From positions 1 to 64,000 of IMG/VR virus record IMGVR_UViG_3300042484_001250: a DNA stretch of 64,000 bases; one strand, written 5' to 3'. Positions 7,605 to 15,866 of this stretch are shown here, in pieces. The DNA is from a virus. Made by a program: the position numbers and the translations under genes. The notes under the pieces are model-generated. The model was given only the letters and a program-made list of their open reading frames with translations, did no database searches and was not told where the DNA came from. Position 1 is the first letter of the stretch. Every line of letters begins with the position of its first letter.

Positions 7605-7933
7605 AATATAATCCAGAAAACGAACTAACACAAAACGAACTGAATTGTTTGGATGAAAATGACTTCTTTGAGTACTTAGATTCGAAAGCAAATTACCTAA
7701 AACAATTTACTCGTCCATTAGATACCTATCATGCTAAAACATTTGCTGCATTAGCAAATGGTGGTGAATTATCTACGAAAGAATTAAAAACCGCAAAAGA
7801 AATTGGTAGAATTGGAGATGATGCCAAATATAACGCAATTTCCGAAGCTACTGAAAAATTAGGGGGAGACCCTAAGTATAAAGATGAAGGAATTAAAAAT
7901 GTAAAAACACATCGTTCCCAATGGTTCGATTAA
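7601..7933 (+). CDS. hypothetical protein (110 aa)
   Basis: Unrecognised hydrophilic helical protein rich in Lys, Glu and Asn, with a 4-nt ATGA overlap with the upstream gene, so translationally coupled. No membrane segment. Confidence 0.72.
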   Translation: MKYNPENELTQNELNCLDENDFFEYLDSKANYLKQFTRPLDTYHAKTFAALANGGELSTKELKTAKEIGRIGDDAKYNAISEATEKLGGDPKYKDEGIKNVKTHRSQWFD

Positions 7934-7945
7934 ACCTAAACTACT

Positions 7946-8269
7946 ATGAGTAAGATTAAAGAAACTAAATTAAATAACCTAACAAAAGAAGAAATGGATA
8001 ACGCAATTTATGAGATTCCCCCAATGGAATACTTTGATTTAATGGATGAATATAACAATGGTAAGTATTCTTATTTAAATCCTCAAAGTAAAAACTTTGA
8101 TGAAATGTTGGATAAGGTAAACCCAAACTATTCAGAGTATAGTGTTACCGATGCAGTTGATTATGCATTTGATGTGATGCAAGTTACCGAAGAAGAAGTT
8201 GGTAAAGATGTATATAAGGAATTGATTAAAGAGCAAATTATTTCATTCATTCGTTCAAGTAGATTCTAA
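7946..8269 (+). CDS. hypothetical protein (107 aa)
   Basis: Unrecognised soluble protein with acidic helices (EEMDNAIYEIPPMEYFDLMD region). The start has an A-rich leader. Same operon as its neighbours. Confidence 0.72.
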   Translation: MSKIKETKLNNLTKEEMDNAIYEIPPMEYFDLMDEYNNGKYSYLNPQSKNFDEMLDKVNPNYSEYSVTDAVDYAFDVMQVTEEEVGKDVYKELIKEQIISFIRSSRF

Positions 8270-8272
8270 CTT

Positions 8273-8476
8273 ATGGGTATCTATATATTTATTATAGTAT
8301 GGATAATTGCCACATATCCAATAACAAAGAGGATAAATGATAGATTGTTAGAGAGGAATGATGATGCTAGATTTCAAATATCTTTTCAACTTTTGTTATT
8401 TATTAAGGCAATATTTATAGTACCAACATTCTATTTTGGATATTGGGTAAACTTAATTAAAAAATTATTAAAATAA
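8273..8476 (+). CDS. small membrane protein (67 aa)
   Basis: Two hydrophobic segments (about residues 2-17 and 40-58) separated by a basic hydrophilic linker suggest a two-pass inner-membrane protein. Family unknown. Confidence 0.65.
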   Translation: MGIYIFIIVWIIATYPITKRINDRLLERNDDARFQISFQLLLFIKAIFIVPTFYFGYWVNLIKKLLK

Positions 8477-8480
8477 AATT

Positions 8481-8723
8481 ATGGAAAAGCAATTATTTAA
8501 ATTAGTAAATTTAGGATTAGAAGGTGAACCAGTTGTACATGGTTTACAAAATCCAGAAACATTACAGGTTATACAATATGAAAATATTAAGTATGTATCT
8601 GTTGATGGTGAAGTTAGAGATGCTAGCATCCCCAATGACCCAGATTCGTTTATAAACAACGAAAATCATTTAGGATATGCATCTGTTGATGAAAATGATA
8701 TAGCAACCTTATACTTTGACTAA
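8481..8723 (+). CDS. hypothetical protein (80 aa)
   Basis: Unrecognised acidic soluble protein that reads like a small beta-rich domain. It lies 4 nt after the membrane protein gene and 1 nt before the next ORF. Confidence 0.7.
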   Translation: MEKQLFKLVNLGLEGEPVVHGLQNPETLQVIQYENIKYVSVDGEVRDASIPNDPDSFINNENHLGYASVDENDIATLYFD

Positions 8724-8724
8724 A

Positions 8725-8859
8725 ATGGAAACCTTAAAAAAAGTTACAAAAAAGATTGAGTTTTGGTGGGATATATACTTTGTATATTTTCTATACAATG
8801 ACAAAAAGTTAGATAGATATTACGCATACATACGCAAGAAGTGGGGTAACGATATTTAA
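8725..8859 (+). CDS. small basic aromatic protein (44 aa)
   Basis: ATG at 8725 follows the previous stop directly; 44 codons to TAA at 8857. The product has a Lys-rich start and an aromatic stretch (WWDIYFVYFLY), so it may be a peripheral membrane peptide. Supported mainly by packing. Confidence 0.5.
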   Translation: METLKKVTKKIEFWWDIYFVYFLYNDKKLDRYYAYIRKKWGNDI

Positions 8860-8868
8860 TAAGTTAAA

Positions 8869-8900
8869 TTAGGATATATCAAAAAAGTTTTGTATATTTG
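8869..8900 (+). promoter_or_regulatory. TATATTTG-class promoter
   Basis: TTA (8869-8871), 21-nt spacer, TATATTTG (8893-8900). It precedes the phosphoesterase gene by about 33 nt. Confidence 0.7.
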
Positions 8901-8933
8901 TTACAATAAATAATGTTTTGTAAATTTTTTACA

Positions 8934-9677
8934 ATGAGAATAACACACATTTCAGATACCCACAACAAACACAACCAGCTTACCGCAGATTTGCCGGGTG
9001 GGGATATCATTATACACAGCGGAGATATATCTTCGTTGGGTAGGAAGAGTGAATGCGAACGATTTGTAAAATGGTTTGGTAATCTACCATACAAATACAA
9101 AGTGTTCATTGTTGGAAATCACGACCTTTCATTTGAATCCGAAATACTATATCGTAAGAAAGCACAATACTTTGATGGTACAAACGATTGGGATTTACCA
9201 GTAGTTGAAGGTAAGCCGGAATGGGTTACTGAATTGATTGGTAATCTACCCGATGGTGTTATCTATTTAGAGAATGAATCGGTTGATATTGAGGGAGTTA
9301 AGATTTGGGGTTCACCATATTCAGCACGCTTTGGTAGAGATTGGGCATTCAATGTGAGTAGGGGAGAGGATAGTAGAGAGATGTGGGGAACTATTCCGCC
9401 GGATGCTAATATCATAGTTACGCACGGTCCTCTATTTGGTGTAGTAGATAGAACCAACAATAATATGAATGTTGGATGTGAGGATTTAAGAGAAACCATA
9501 ATGAATTTAGAGCCAGATTTCCACTTATGCGGACACATTCACGAAGGCTATGGTTATGTACATTTTGGTAAAACACATTGTATAAATGGTTCTAACTTAT
9601 CATTGGGATATAACTACATTAACAAACCAGTAACATTTGATTACAATTTTAAAACAAAAGAAATAGAATTTATATGA
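8934..9677 (+). CDS. calcineurin-like metallophosphoesterase
   Basis: All five metal-site motifs are visible: D-T-H near the N-terminus (ISDTHNKHN), G-D-I (SGDISS), G-N-H-D (VGNHDLSF), T-H-G-P and C-G-H-I-H. This is a di-metal phosphoesterase of the broad Metallophos family, which includes phosphatases and nucleases. The 247-aa length is normal. The frame is open from 8913, but 8934 (MRITHISDTH) puts the first catalytic Asp at the usual distance and leaves a leader after the promoter at 8869-8900. It overlaps the next gene by 4 nt. Substrate unknown; a second phosphoesterase occurs at 32323. Confidence 0.88.
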   Translation: MRITHISDTHNKHNQLTADLPGGDIIIHSGDISSLGRKSECERFVKWFGNLPYKYKVFIVGNHDLSFESEILYRKKAQYFDGTNDWDLPVVEGKPEWVTELIGNLPDGVIYLENESVDIEGVKIWGSPYSARFGRDWAFNVSRGEDSREMWGTIPPDANIIVTHGPLFGVVDRTNNNMNVGCEDLRETIMNLEPDFHLCGHIHEGYGYVHFGKTHCINGSNLSLGYNYINKPVTFDYNFKTKEIEFI

Positions 9678-10177
9678 AAAAATTATTATTGATTTCAGCA
9701 TTATTACTATCAGTTTCATTATACGGACAAGAAAAGAATAACCATAAACTAATCTACGCAATTGGTGGAGTGAGTGGATTTACGACAAATTCTCAAAATC
9801 CCTCAATGATTTTTGGTGGATGGGTTGATTTTGGAAAAATAGGTATTGAGTTTAAACGTGGTATGACTTTGGGTGATGAAGATTTTACAAACCTTACCAA
9901 TACAAACACACATACAATTAGTAGCACTTTTAGAAATTTAGGTGTATTCGTTCCCCTATTTAATATATCACGTCATAGAGATGCAACCGTCTTTGTTTCT
10001 ATGGGTGGACAATTTGCCGATGATATTACCACAAAGGGAAATAAGAAATCTCATAATCCTTACGCTGGCTTTGGTATTGATTTTTCGTTTGGACCGGACA
10101 ATAGAGCAATCATCAGAACGGAATATCAGATTTCCAAAATATCAACGGTTGGCATGGGTGTTGGCTATAAATTTTAA
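9674..10177 (+). CDS. exported outer-membrane beta-barrel-like protein (167 aa)
   Basis: A signal peptide (MKKLLLISALLLSVSLYG then Q) is followed by alternating beta-strand segments and a terminal Phe in GVGYKF, as in small outer-membrane barrels. It is coupled to the phosphoesterase by an ATGA overlap. A phage-encoded barrel could alter host surface properties or receptor exposure, which is inference. Confidence 0.75.
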   Translation: MKKLLLISALLLSVSLYGQEKNNHKLIYAIGGVSGFTTNSQNPSMIFGGWVDFGKIGIEFKRGMTLGDEDFTNLTNTNTHTISSTFRNLGVFVPLFNISRHRDATVFVSMGGQFADDITTKGNKKSHNPYAGFGIDFSFGPDNRAIIRTEYQISKISTVGMGVGYKF

Positions 10178-10196
10178 TAAATATTTTACAAATCAT

Positions 10197-10227
10197 TTGG
10201 AAATATCAAATTTTTTACATATCTTTA
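10197..10227 (+). promoter_or_regulatory. promoter (TATCTTTA)
   Basis: TTG (10197-10199), 20-nt spacer, TATCTTTA (10220-10227), followed by CTATGTAATAAAAGATG, a leader also seen after promoters at 4845 and 43987. Confidence 0.7.
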
Positions 10228-10250
10228 CTATGTAATAAAAGATGATATAT

Positions 10251-10616
10251 ATGGAAAATTTAATTGGTCAAATGGTTCACGTGGTAGTTTCCAAAGGTGG
10301 TAAATCTGCTACTAAATTCCTTAAAGTTTGTAAGGTGAAAGCCCGCTCAGTTCTATTTATTGAAGTAGATAAGGAAAATCGTAAAAACATTTTCCGTAAG
10401 GTTAAGACAAATGATATCACACCTATTGGATTGATTGGAGAATCTCCTGCGTTTTCTATTAAAGATGGTGTGTTGCCTGATAAGTGGGAATCTGAATGGG
10501 ATACTATTGGTAATTTCTCCCGAATGGCAGCAGGTTCATTTGCTTACACACCCCGTCCTAATTATAGTAATCACTCAAAGGGTTGGGCATCAAACTCAGC
10601 ACACTTTAGAACATAA
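10251..10616 (+). CDS. hypothetical protein (121 aa)
   Basis: Basic N-terminal half with a small-barrel look (GQMVHVVVSKGGKSATKFL), suggestive of nucleic-acid binding but not assignable. ATG at 10251 is preferred over 10242 because it follows the A-T rich leader directly and starts MENL. Confidence 0.7.
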   Translation: MENLIGQMVHVVVSKGGKSATKFLKVCKVKARSVLFIEVDKENRKNIFRKVKTNDITPIGLIGESPAFSIKDGVLPDKWESEWDTIGNFSRMAAGSFAYTPRPNYSNHSKGWASNSAHFRT

Positions 10617-10617
10617 T

Positions 10618-10734
10618 ATGATGGAAAGGATAAAACAATTGTTATACGATTTTTCGATGAGTTGTGTGATAATTATATTCGCTGTTATAGCGTTCATCGA
10701 ATATTTAATTACTGAAACATTTAAAAAAAAATAA
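10618..10734 (+). CDS. single-pass membrane peptide (38 aa)
   Basis: ATG at 10618 begins right after the previous stop; 38 codons to TAA 10732. One hydrophobic helix (about residues 15-29) is flanked by Lys. Unrecognised; supported by packing and by the clear membrane segment. Confidence 0.55.
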   Translation: MMERIKQLLYDFSMSCVIIIFAVIAFIEYLITETFKKK

Positions 10735-10737
10735 GAT

Positions 10738-11019
10738 ATGAATTTAAGAGGTAGAGGTTTTGCATTGGCATTACACGGAGCAACTGCTGGTTTAGCGGCA
10801 TTCTCACTTGTTACAAACTTAATAGCAGGAAACTATGATATTAGTTGGCAGGCGAACACAATAATTTTTGTTTGCTTATCAGCAACACATATGTTAGAAG
10901 TAGTTGGTTACGAAAATGCAATTGAAACAGCAAACGCCAAAGCAGTAAAAATGTTGGAGAATGCTATGCAAGAAAAAAAGGAATTTGATAAAAAACATTC
11001 AACTAAAACTCAAAAGTAA
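10738..11019 (+). CDS. two-pass membrane protein (93 aa)
   Basis: Two predicted membrane helices (about residues 7-28 and 37-57) are followed by a charged cytoplasmic helix ending in Lys-rich sequence. AAGATATG start context. Function unknown. Confidence 0.7.
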   Translation: MNLRGRGFALALHGATAGLAAFSLVTNLIAGNYDISWQANTIIFVCLSATHMLEVVGYENAIETANAKAVKMLENAMQEKKEFDKKHSTKTQK

Positions 11020-11020
11020 T

Positions 11021-11221
11021 ATGGAAGGTAAATTAAACGTTAAGTACAGCGATTTTCAAACACAGTTATCATTTAATGAGTGGGCACAATACATTCAGGC
11101 ATCTACCTTATGGGATGAGGCAACCAATGAACGTAATAGACAATTCATTGAGCAGTACCGAAACTTTAAGTTCGCTGAGGCATTCCCCGCAAAAGAACTG
11201 TCTCTACAACCTGTATGTTAA
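11021..11221 (+). CDS. hypothetical protein (66 aa)
   Basis: ATG at 11021 begins 1 nt after the previous stop. The product (MEGKLNVKYSDFQ) is a soluble helical protein with several Gln, Asn and Trp residues. The in-frame extension to 10961 overlaps the membrane protein gene and is not used. Confidence 0.65.
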   Translation: MEGKLNVKYSDFQTQLSFNEWAQYIQASTLWDEATNERNRQFIEQYRNFKFAEAFPAKELSLQPVC

Positions 11222-11553
11222 AATTTATAGTTATTTTCGTAGCTTACATAGTTACACTATACTTACTTATTGGGTATGATAAAATACTCAATAGGTATGG
11301 TATGTTTCTTAAAAAAGAATATTGGACAGATTACAATACCATTGAGTTTTGTAGTTGGATAGCAAAGGCAATTATCATTGTACCTGGATTACTATTTGGT
11401 ATTGAGTTGTGGTATATGCATTTCTTAACTCTCGCCACATCATCTGCACTCATTTGGGCAAGTATGAGAAAGAGTTTACCAACACTAATACTATTCAATA
11501 CGATATGGATTTGTATCTCTCTAACTATTATAATCAGAAATTTGTTTCCATAA
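11215..11553 (+). CDS. multi-pass membrane protein (112 aa)
   Basis: Three to four hydrophobic segments (about 3-20, 44-62, 64-83, 90-109). It overlaps the preceding gene by 7 nt. Family unknown. Confidence 0.7.
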   Translation: MLKFIVIFVAYIVTLYLLIGYDKILNRYGMFLKKEYWTDYNTIEFCSWIAKAIIIVPGLLFGIELWYMHFLTLATSSALIWASMRKSLPTLILFNTIWICISLTIIIRNLFP

Positions 11554-11555
11554 AT

Positions 11556-11586
11556 TTGGAAATATGAAATAATTGTTGTATCTTTA
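11556..11586 (+). promoter_or_regulatory. promoter (TATCTTTA)
   Basis: TTG (11556-11558), 20-nt spacer, TATCTTTA (11579-11586). The next ATG is at 11600. Confidence 0.65.
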
Positions 11587-11599
11587 CACAAATAAAACT

Positions 11600-11806
11600 A
11601 TGGTTTTTGTACTAATATTATCCGGCGTATTACTATTTATCACATTCATCTATTTGCTAGTTGCCCATTATATATTGGCAATAGAAATAGGAGAAACTAT
11701 AAAAAATATACCACCTGATGTTAAATTGGTAGATATCACAACACTCAAATTTCCAGAAGAAATGGAATATGATGATGAGTATCACAAACCAAATTATAAA
11801 AAATAA
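11600..11806 (+). CDS. single-pass membrane protein (68 aa)
   Basis: An N-terminal hydrophobic helix of about 25 residues precedes an acidic soluble tail. The start at 11600 fits the promoter at 11556 and the AATAAAACT leader; the open frame from 11573 would begin inside the promoter. Confidence 0.65.
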   Translation: MVFVLILSGVLLFITFIYLLVAHYILAIEIGETIKNIPPDVKLVDITTLKFPEEMEYDDEYHKPNYKK

Positions 11807-11809
11807 GTT

Positions 11810-12757
11810 ATGATTAACGATTACTCTATACTTTACAATGGAATGACGGATGGTAAAACTAAATTTCACTATTCCTTAAATGCCAACGAACCAAAGGAAG
11901 TTATTGCAACAGTGTACAATCAGTTTCTAAAATTGGTTGAGTACAAATACACAATGACATTAGCACCCAATGTTGGTTATTGGACATACGTTCCATCAAA
12001 TTCAAATAATAGGTATGTAGAGTTTAGAGATGCTGAAACATATGATGTAGTTGGTATGTTTGGTTTGGATGGGGAGATTGATTACAATACTATTCCACAA
12101 ACCGATTACATACAATCATTAGTATCTGGTTTGGATACAAATGGTAAGAAGGATTTGCAGTACATATTAAATGAAATATTCTACGAAAACATATACAATA
12201 ACGATTTTGTGTGTGTTGAGAAGGGAGATGTAGTAGTTGATATTGGATTTAATTGTGGTTTATTTGCTATCGATGCATTAAAATATGAACCAAATGTTGT
12301 GTATGGATATGAACCTAATAAGAAATTAGTAGATGATTTTAATAGATGGGATATTGAAAATGTTATAGTAAACAATTCCGCAGTTTCAAATGAGAACGGA
12401 ACTGCACCATTTTATGAGAATAAGTTTGCTGGTAAATCATCTATGTATTCGGATGTAAATTCCGATACAACATTAAGAACCTACGATGTTTCAGTATTGG
12501 AATTCAATGAACTATTCCAAAATATTACTATTGATTATCTTAAAGTAGATTGTGAAGGTGGTGAGTATGCTATCTTTGAATCTATGAGTAATGAATATCT
12601 ATCTAACAACATTCGTAAGATAGCATTGGAGTTTCATCACAACATAAACGATGAAAAAGTAAAAAATTTAATACTTAAAATAGAGGGATGTGGTTTCCAA
12701 ACAAAACTATTATACAAAGATGGGGACACTACCGGTATGTTATACGCAAAAAAATAA
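11810..12757 (+). CDS. FkbM-family methyltransferase (315 aa)
   Basis: The C-terminal two thirds is a class I SAM methyltransferase of the FkbM type: GDVVVDIGFNCGLFAIDAL (motif I), Y-G-Y-E-P-N at strand 2, and DYLKVDCEGGEYAIFE, the typical FkbM motif. About 120 N-terminal residues of unknown fold precede it. FkbM enzymes usually O-methylate sugars or natural products. A second FkbM-type gene lies at 51275. Substrate here unknown; modification of surface glycan or virion sugars is possible. Confidence 0.87.
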   Translation: MINDYSILYNGMTDGKTKFHYSLNANEPKEVIATVYNQFLKLVEYKYTMTLAPNVGYWTYVPSNSNNRYVEFRDAETYDVVGMFGLDGEIDYNTIPQTDYIQSLVSGLDTNGKKDLQYILNEIFYENIYNNDFVCVEKGDVVVDIGFNCGLFAIDALKYEPNVVYGYEPNKKLVDDFNRWDIENVIVNNSAVSNENGTAPFYENKFAGKSSMYSDVNSDTTLRTYDVSVLEFNELFQNITIDYLKVDCEGGEYAIFESMSNEYLSNNIRKIALEFHHNINDEKVKNLILKIEGCGFQTKLLYKDGDTTGMLYAKK

Positions 12758-12761
12758 AATT

Positions 12762-13397
12762 ATGAAAAAACTATTAACCACTATGTTGGTGTTACTTTCA
12801 GTAGTAGCATTAGCACAAACACCAAAAGCACTACGTGTTAAAACTTACAAAGATGGAAAAGTTATAAATACAAAATTGTACAATATAATTCAACCAATAA
12901 ATGTAACTCAAATAAAATATGTGCCAAAACGGATTACAAAAACCAAAATTGTAAGAGTACCAGTTGTTAAAATAGAATACAAATTGGTTGAAGTTCCAAC
13001 AAAACCAACGGCTTTGGATACGGTATCAATTCTACAAGCATATTATCCAAAGAATGCATTTAAAGATGTATTAGTATTACCTGAAAAGCAGGGTAAAGTA
13101 ACTATCACCGATACTATTTCACACAATCGTTTGGCAAGTAGAAGTTGGGTAGCGGATATTACACCAAGAGTAGTTAAAGAGGTAGTAGAAGTACCAGCAC
13201 CTAAAATTAGAGAATACTATTTAGGGCCGGAGTTCAGTACTAATTTTCGTTCAATCAACAATTGGTATAGTTTGAACCTATTAGTTAAGAACAAATCAAA
13301 CCACATAATCAAAATTGGTGGTGGGGTAAATATGAGAGATGGTATAGCTGGTCCTCGTCCGTGGATGGCAGCTGGATTCTTTTTTAAGATTAAGTAA
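12762..13397 (+). CDS. exported protein of unknown function (211 aa)
   Basis: The start at 12762 gives a clean signal peptide (MKKLLTTMLVLLSVVALAQ). The mature part has a Val/Pro/Lys-rich stretch (about residues 55-85) that could span the periplasm, and a C-terminal beta-rich part ending FFFKIK. This resembles exported proteins seen in Bacteroidota phages; a spanin-like or envelope role is possible but unproven. Confidence 0.72.
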   Translation: MKKLLTTMLVLLSVVALAQTPKALRVKTYKDGKVINTKLYNIIQPINVTQIKYVPKRITKTKIVRVPVVKIEYKLVEVPTKPTALDTVSILQAYYPKNAFKDVLVLPEKQGKVTITDTISHNRLASRSWVADITPRVVKEVVEVPAPKIREYYLGPEFSTNFRSINNWYSLNLLVKNKSNHIIKIGGGVNMRDGIAGPRPWMAAGFFFKIK

Positions 13398-13417
13398 AAC
13401 AATTAAATAAGTTATAT

Positions 13418-13627
13418 ATGAAGTGTATCAAAAGTAAAGACGGAGAAATCCGTAGAGTATCGGATATCGATGCCGATGTGAAAGTGTTAATACATGGATG
13501 GGTATTCGTCCCAAAATCAGAATGGAAAGCTCTTCGTAAACCAGTACAAAAGCAGGAAGTAACTGCGGGTGGAGAAGAGCTGTCTATTGAGGAAAAAAGA
13601 TTAAAACGTAAAAAACAAAGTAAATAA
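13418..13627 (+). CDS. small basic protein (69 aa)
   Basis: Unrecognised; a short beta-rich N-terminal part (to about residue 40) and a Lys/Arg-rich tail that could bind nucleic acid. It ends 2 nt before the GroES-like gene. Confidence 0.68.
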   Translation: MKCIKSKDGEIRRVSDIDADVKVLIHGWVFVPKSEWKALRKPVQKQEVTAGGEELSIEEKRLKRKKQSK

Positions 13628-13629
13628 TT

Positions 13630-13941
13630 ATGGCAGAGGAGAACTTTCAATTGGCTAAACCTTTAGGGGATAGAGTGTTAATTGAATTAAAAGTAGAAGA
13701 AAAAACAGCAAGTGGTATTATTCTAACCGATTCAGCTCAAACGTTGGATGGTAAGATTGGTACGGTAGTTGCGGTAGGTAACGGAGTTTACACAAACAAC
13801 GGAGCAAAAATCCCTATGGAAGTTAAGGTAGGTGATAAGGTTATGATGCCACAAGGTGGTATGAGTGCACAAAAGGTAAAGTTAGGAGATAACGAATACT
13901 ATTTGTGTAGAGAGATGGATTTATTAATGGTAATACGATGA
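13630..13941 (+). CDS. GroES-like co-chaperonin
   Basis: A 103-aa Cpn10 domain: LGDRVLIELKVEEKTASGI at the start (compare GroES K-P-L-x-D-R-V), the mobile-loop region with Gly-Ile at its centre, GTVVAVG and VKVGDKVMMP. It would cap a host GroEL, as T4 gp31 does for capsid folding. Overlaps the next gene by 4 nt. No GroEL gene is in this window. Together with Hsp20 at 52684 it suggests a need for chaperones in virion assembly. Confidence 0.9.
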   Translation: MAEENFQLAKPLGDRVLIELKVEEKTASGIILTDSAQTLDGKIGTVVAVGNGVYTNNGAKIPMEVKVGDKVMMPQGGMSAQKVKLGDNEYYLCREMDLLMVIR

Positions 13942-14519
13942 CAGAAGAGCATAGAGTAGAACTTATTGAGTTATATCCAGAAATGTTCAGTTGGAGTTAT
14001 AGAGCTGAAGAGAAAACTGGATATGAACAATTCTACAATAAGTGTTTGAGTTGGATACATAAAAGGTTTAAATTCACTCGTAAGATTAACTACATTAAGC
14101 AGGTCAATCCATACAATTTTGGATTCGGAGTTGGTGATGGTTGGTATGGTATTCTTAAAGAACTAATCATTGGTATTAAAGCTGGTGATAGTAAGGAAAA
14201 GAATAATTGGATTACAAAGGTAACACAATGTAAAGAAAAGTTTGGAGGATTACGATTCTATGTTACAGGCACATCTAAAAAGAATTGGGAGTTAATCCGT
14301 AAAGCAGAAGATAAATCAATGGTAGTTTGTGAAGAAACCGGCTCCGAAGTTGAGGTTGGTACTTGGAACGATGGGTGGGTTAAAACTATTTGTAGAAAGA
14401 AAGCATTTGAAATGTTTGCATTAGGAAACTACAAAACCAAAACATTTGAGCAATTGTGGACACCAAAGGAGAAAGCAGTAACAATTACAACCAAAAAGAA
14501 AAATGGACAGAAGAGCTAA
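13938..14519 (+). CDS. conserved phage hypothetical protein (193 aa)
   Basis: The pattern GVGDGWYGILKELI, then QCKEKFGGLRFYV, I-R-K-A-E-x-K-S and C-E-x-x-G ... NDGWVKTIC recurs in phage proteins of similar size. The two cysteine pairs might bind zinc. Function unknown. ATGA overlap with the GroES-like gene shows translational coupling. Confidence 0.75.
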   Translation: MTEEHRVELIELYPEMFSWSYRAEEKTGYEQFYNKCLSWIHKRFKFTRKINYIKQVNPYNFGFGVGDGWYGILKELIIGIKAGDSKEKNNWITKVTQCKEKFGGLRFYVTGTSKKNWELIRKAEDKSMVVCEETGSEVEVGTWNDGWVKTICRKKAFEMFALGNYKTKTFEQLWTPKEKAVTITTKKKNGQKS

Positions 14520-14760
14520 GATTCACGAAATAAACCCTGATGCGGTATTGTGGGATGGGTTAGATGAATGTATTATTGGTATCACTCAAGACAATGTAGC
14601 AGTTTATGATATTCACAAAATGGAGTTGGAAATTATGAAGTTGCAAGATTGTACATTTGAGGAAGCAGTTGAGTGGGTAGATTTTAATATCCTAACTGCG
14701 TATGTAGGAGATGGAACACCAGAACACATTTGGATGATGCCTGAAGATGAAAGAGAATAA
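14503..14760 (+). CDS. hypothetical protein (85 aa)
   Basis: Acidic soluble protein (MDRRAKIHEINPDAVLWDG) with a helical centre. It overlaps the previous gene by 17 nt and the next by 14 nt. Unrecognised. Confidence 0.68.
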   Translation: MDRRAKIHEINPDAVLWDGLDECIIGITQDNVAVYDIHKMELEIMKLQDCTFEEAVEWVDFNILTAYVGDGTPEHIWMMPEDERE

Positions 14761-14995
14761 CGAAGAGCAAGTTGGTGGATGTTTGTTAGGATTGATGTTT
14801 ATGTCATCCTTTGTATTAGCTATCATTAAGTTGGAATGGTATTTGGATTTCAGTTGGTGGTGGGTGATTGTACCAATTATTGTTCCTGCTCTTGCAATGG
14901 TAATAGCAGTTTTATATGTTGAAGCGGAAATATTTCTGTCTGATATGGCTAAAAAACAAGTTGAAAAAGAAGAAAAACTAAAAAAACAAAAATGA
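14747..14995 (+). CDS. two-pass membrane protein (82 aa)
   Basis: Two hydrophobic helices (about residues 11-28 and 35-57) with a Lys/Glu-rich cytoplasmic tail. Overlaps both neighbours. Family unknown. Confidence 0.68.
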   Translation: MKENNEEQVGGCLLGLMFMSSFVLAIIKLEWYLDFSWWWVIVPIIVPALAMVIAVLYVEAEIFLSDMAKKQVEKEEKLKKQK

Positions 14996-15285
14996 AAAAG
15001 TTTAAATTTACTTTATTATCCGTAGTATTACTAACACTATTCGTGTCATTTCAAACTATGGCAAGGGAGAAGTATCGTATCAAAGTACAAAAAATTGAGG
15101 GTGTTGTAAAGTATATGCCACAAACAAAACGATATATTCGTGATTTTATGGTTAAACATTGGGTGGATATTTCAAATCAACCATTAGGTACACAAACTGA
15201 AGCAGAGAGGTTTATTATTAAGGAAAAGGAAGCTGAGAAAATGCTCGTTCGAAATAATAAATCTACATATATTTATATAAAATAA
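14992..15285 (+). CDS. small exported protein (97 aa)
   Basis: A signal peptide with cleavage likely after ...SFQTMA precedes a short basic mature domain ending in an aromatic/Ile-rich tail. The 4-nt overlap with the upstream membrane gene suggests a joint envelope function. Unrecognised. Confidence 0.7.
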   Translation: MKKFKFTLLSVVLLTLFVSFQTMAREKYRIKVQKIEGVVKYMPQTKRYIRDFMVKHWVDISNQPLGTQTEAERFIIKEKEAEKMLVRNNKSTYIYIK

Positions 15286-15308
15286 TATATGCTAAACTAA
15301 ACACCACC

Positions 15309-15620
15309 ATGCTTCTCGAACGTAATGATAATCGCCAAAATTTCAAATTAGAAATTACTAAATTCTTTATGGATTGGGACTTTGCCAAAGGTCCTATGTA
15401 TCCATTCCACAAAAAAGATATGATTGATATCATAGCAGGAATAAAACAAAAGATTAAAGAATTTACACCACACTTGCAATACGTTGATTATCATACATTT
15501 GGAGAAACTATTATCTTTGGATTTAGTTGGGAAGGTGAGGGTGTTTCGGTTGAGGTTAATATCAATCCAGTTAGTGAAGAGAATAAAGATAAATTTAGAG
15601 CCCTATTTAGATGGAGATAG
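15309..15620 (+). CDS. hypothetical protein (103 aa)
   Basis: Unrecognised soluble protein with a helical N-terminal half and a beta-rich C-terminal half. ATG at 15309 is preceded by AAACACCACC rather than an A-rich leader. Confidence 0.68.
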   Translation: MLLERNDNRQNFKLEITKFFMDWDFAKGPMYPFHKKDMIDIIAGIKQKIKEFTPHLQYVDYHTFGETIIFGFSWEGEGVSVEVNINPVSEENKDKFRALFRWR

Positions 15621-15703
15621 TTAAGAAACTTATTCATTACTTATACATTACAGCTATAACATTAGTAGCTATTGGGGTAGTTGTATTTTGGCTATTTGCA
15701 TAA
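15611..15703 (+). CDS. single-pass membrane peptide (30 aa)
   Basis: ATG at 15611 overlaps the previous stop; 30 codons to TAA 15701. Nearly the whole product is one membrane helix (ITLVAIGVVVFWLFA). Supported by composition and by the TAATG junction with the next ORF. Confidence 0.5.
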   Translation: MEIVKKLIHYLYITAITLVAIGVVVFWLFA

Positions 15704-15828
15704 TGAAATGCGATATACACATATGGAATACTACTGAAGATAGTTCTACCTGCTGGAAATGTAATGAGTTGAAGTACAAATATAGATTAAAAGAAAAACC
15801 AAAGAAAAAAAGTAAGAAAATCCAATAG
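15703..15828 (+). CDS. small CxxC protein (41 aa)
   Basis: ATG at 15703 overlaps the previous stop (TAATG). The product has one C-W-K-C pair and a very Lys-rich tail. Its last codons lie in the 5' arm of the terminator hairpin. Unrecognised. Confidence 0.5.
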   Translation: MKCDIHIWNTTEDSSTCWKCNELKYKYRLKEKPKKKSKKIQ

Positions 15829-15853
15829 ACATTTGTTTTATTGGATTTTTTTT
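15819..15853 (+). terminator. rho-independent terminator
   Basis: AATCCAATA (15819-15827) pairs with TATTGGATT (15839-15847), followed by a run of T. It ends the operon and overlaps the TTG of the next promoter. Confidence 0.75.
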
Positions 15854-15863
15854 CGTATATTTG
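15833..15863 (+). promoter_or_regulatory. TATATTTG-class promoter
   Basis: TTG (15833-15835) in the terminator loop, 20-nt spacer, TATATTTG (15856-15863). The only sensible ATG (15867) is 3 nt beyond, implying little or no leader. Confidence 0.7.
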
Positions 15864-15866
15864 TAT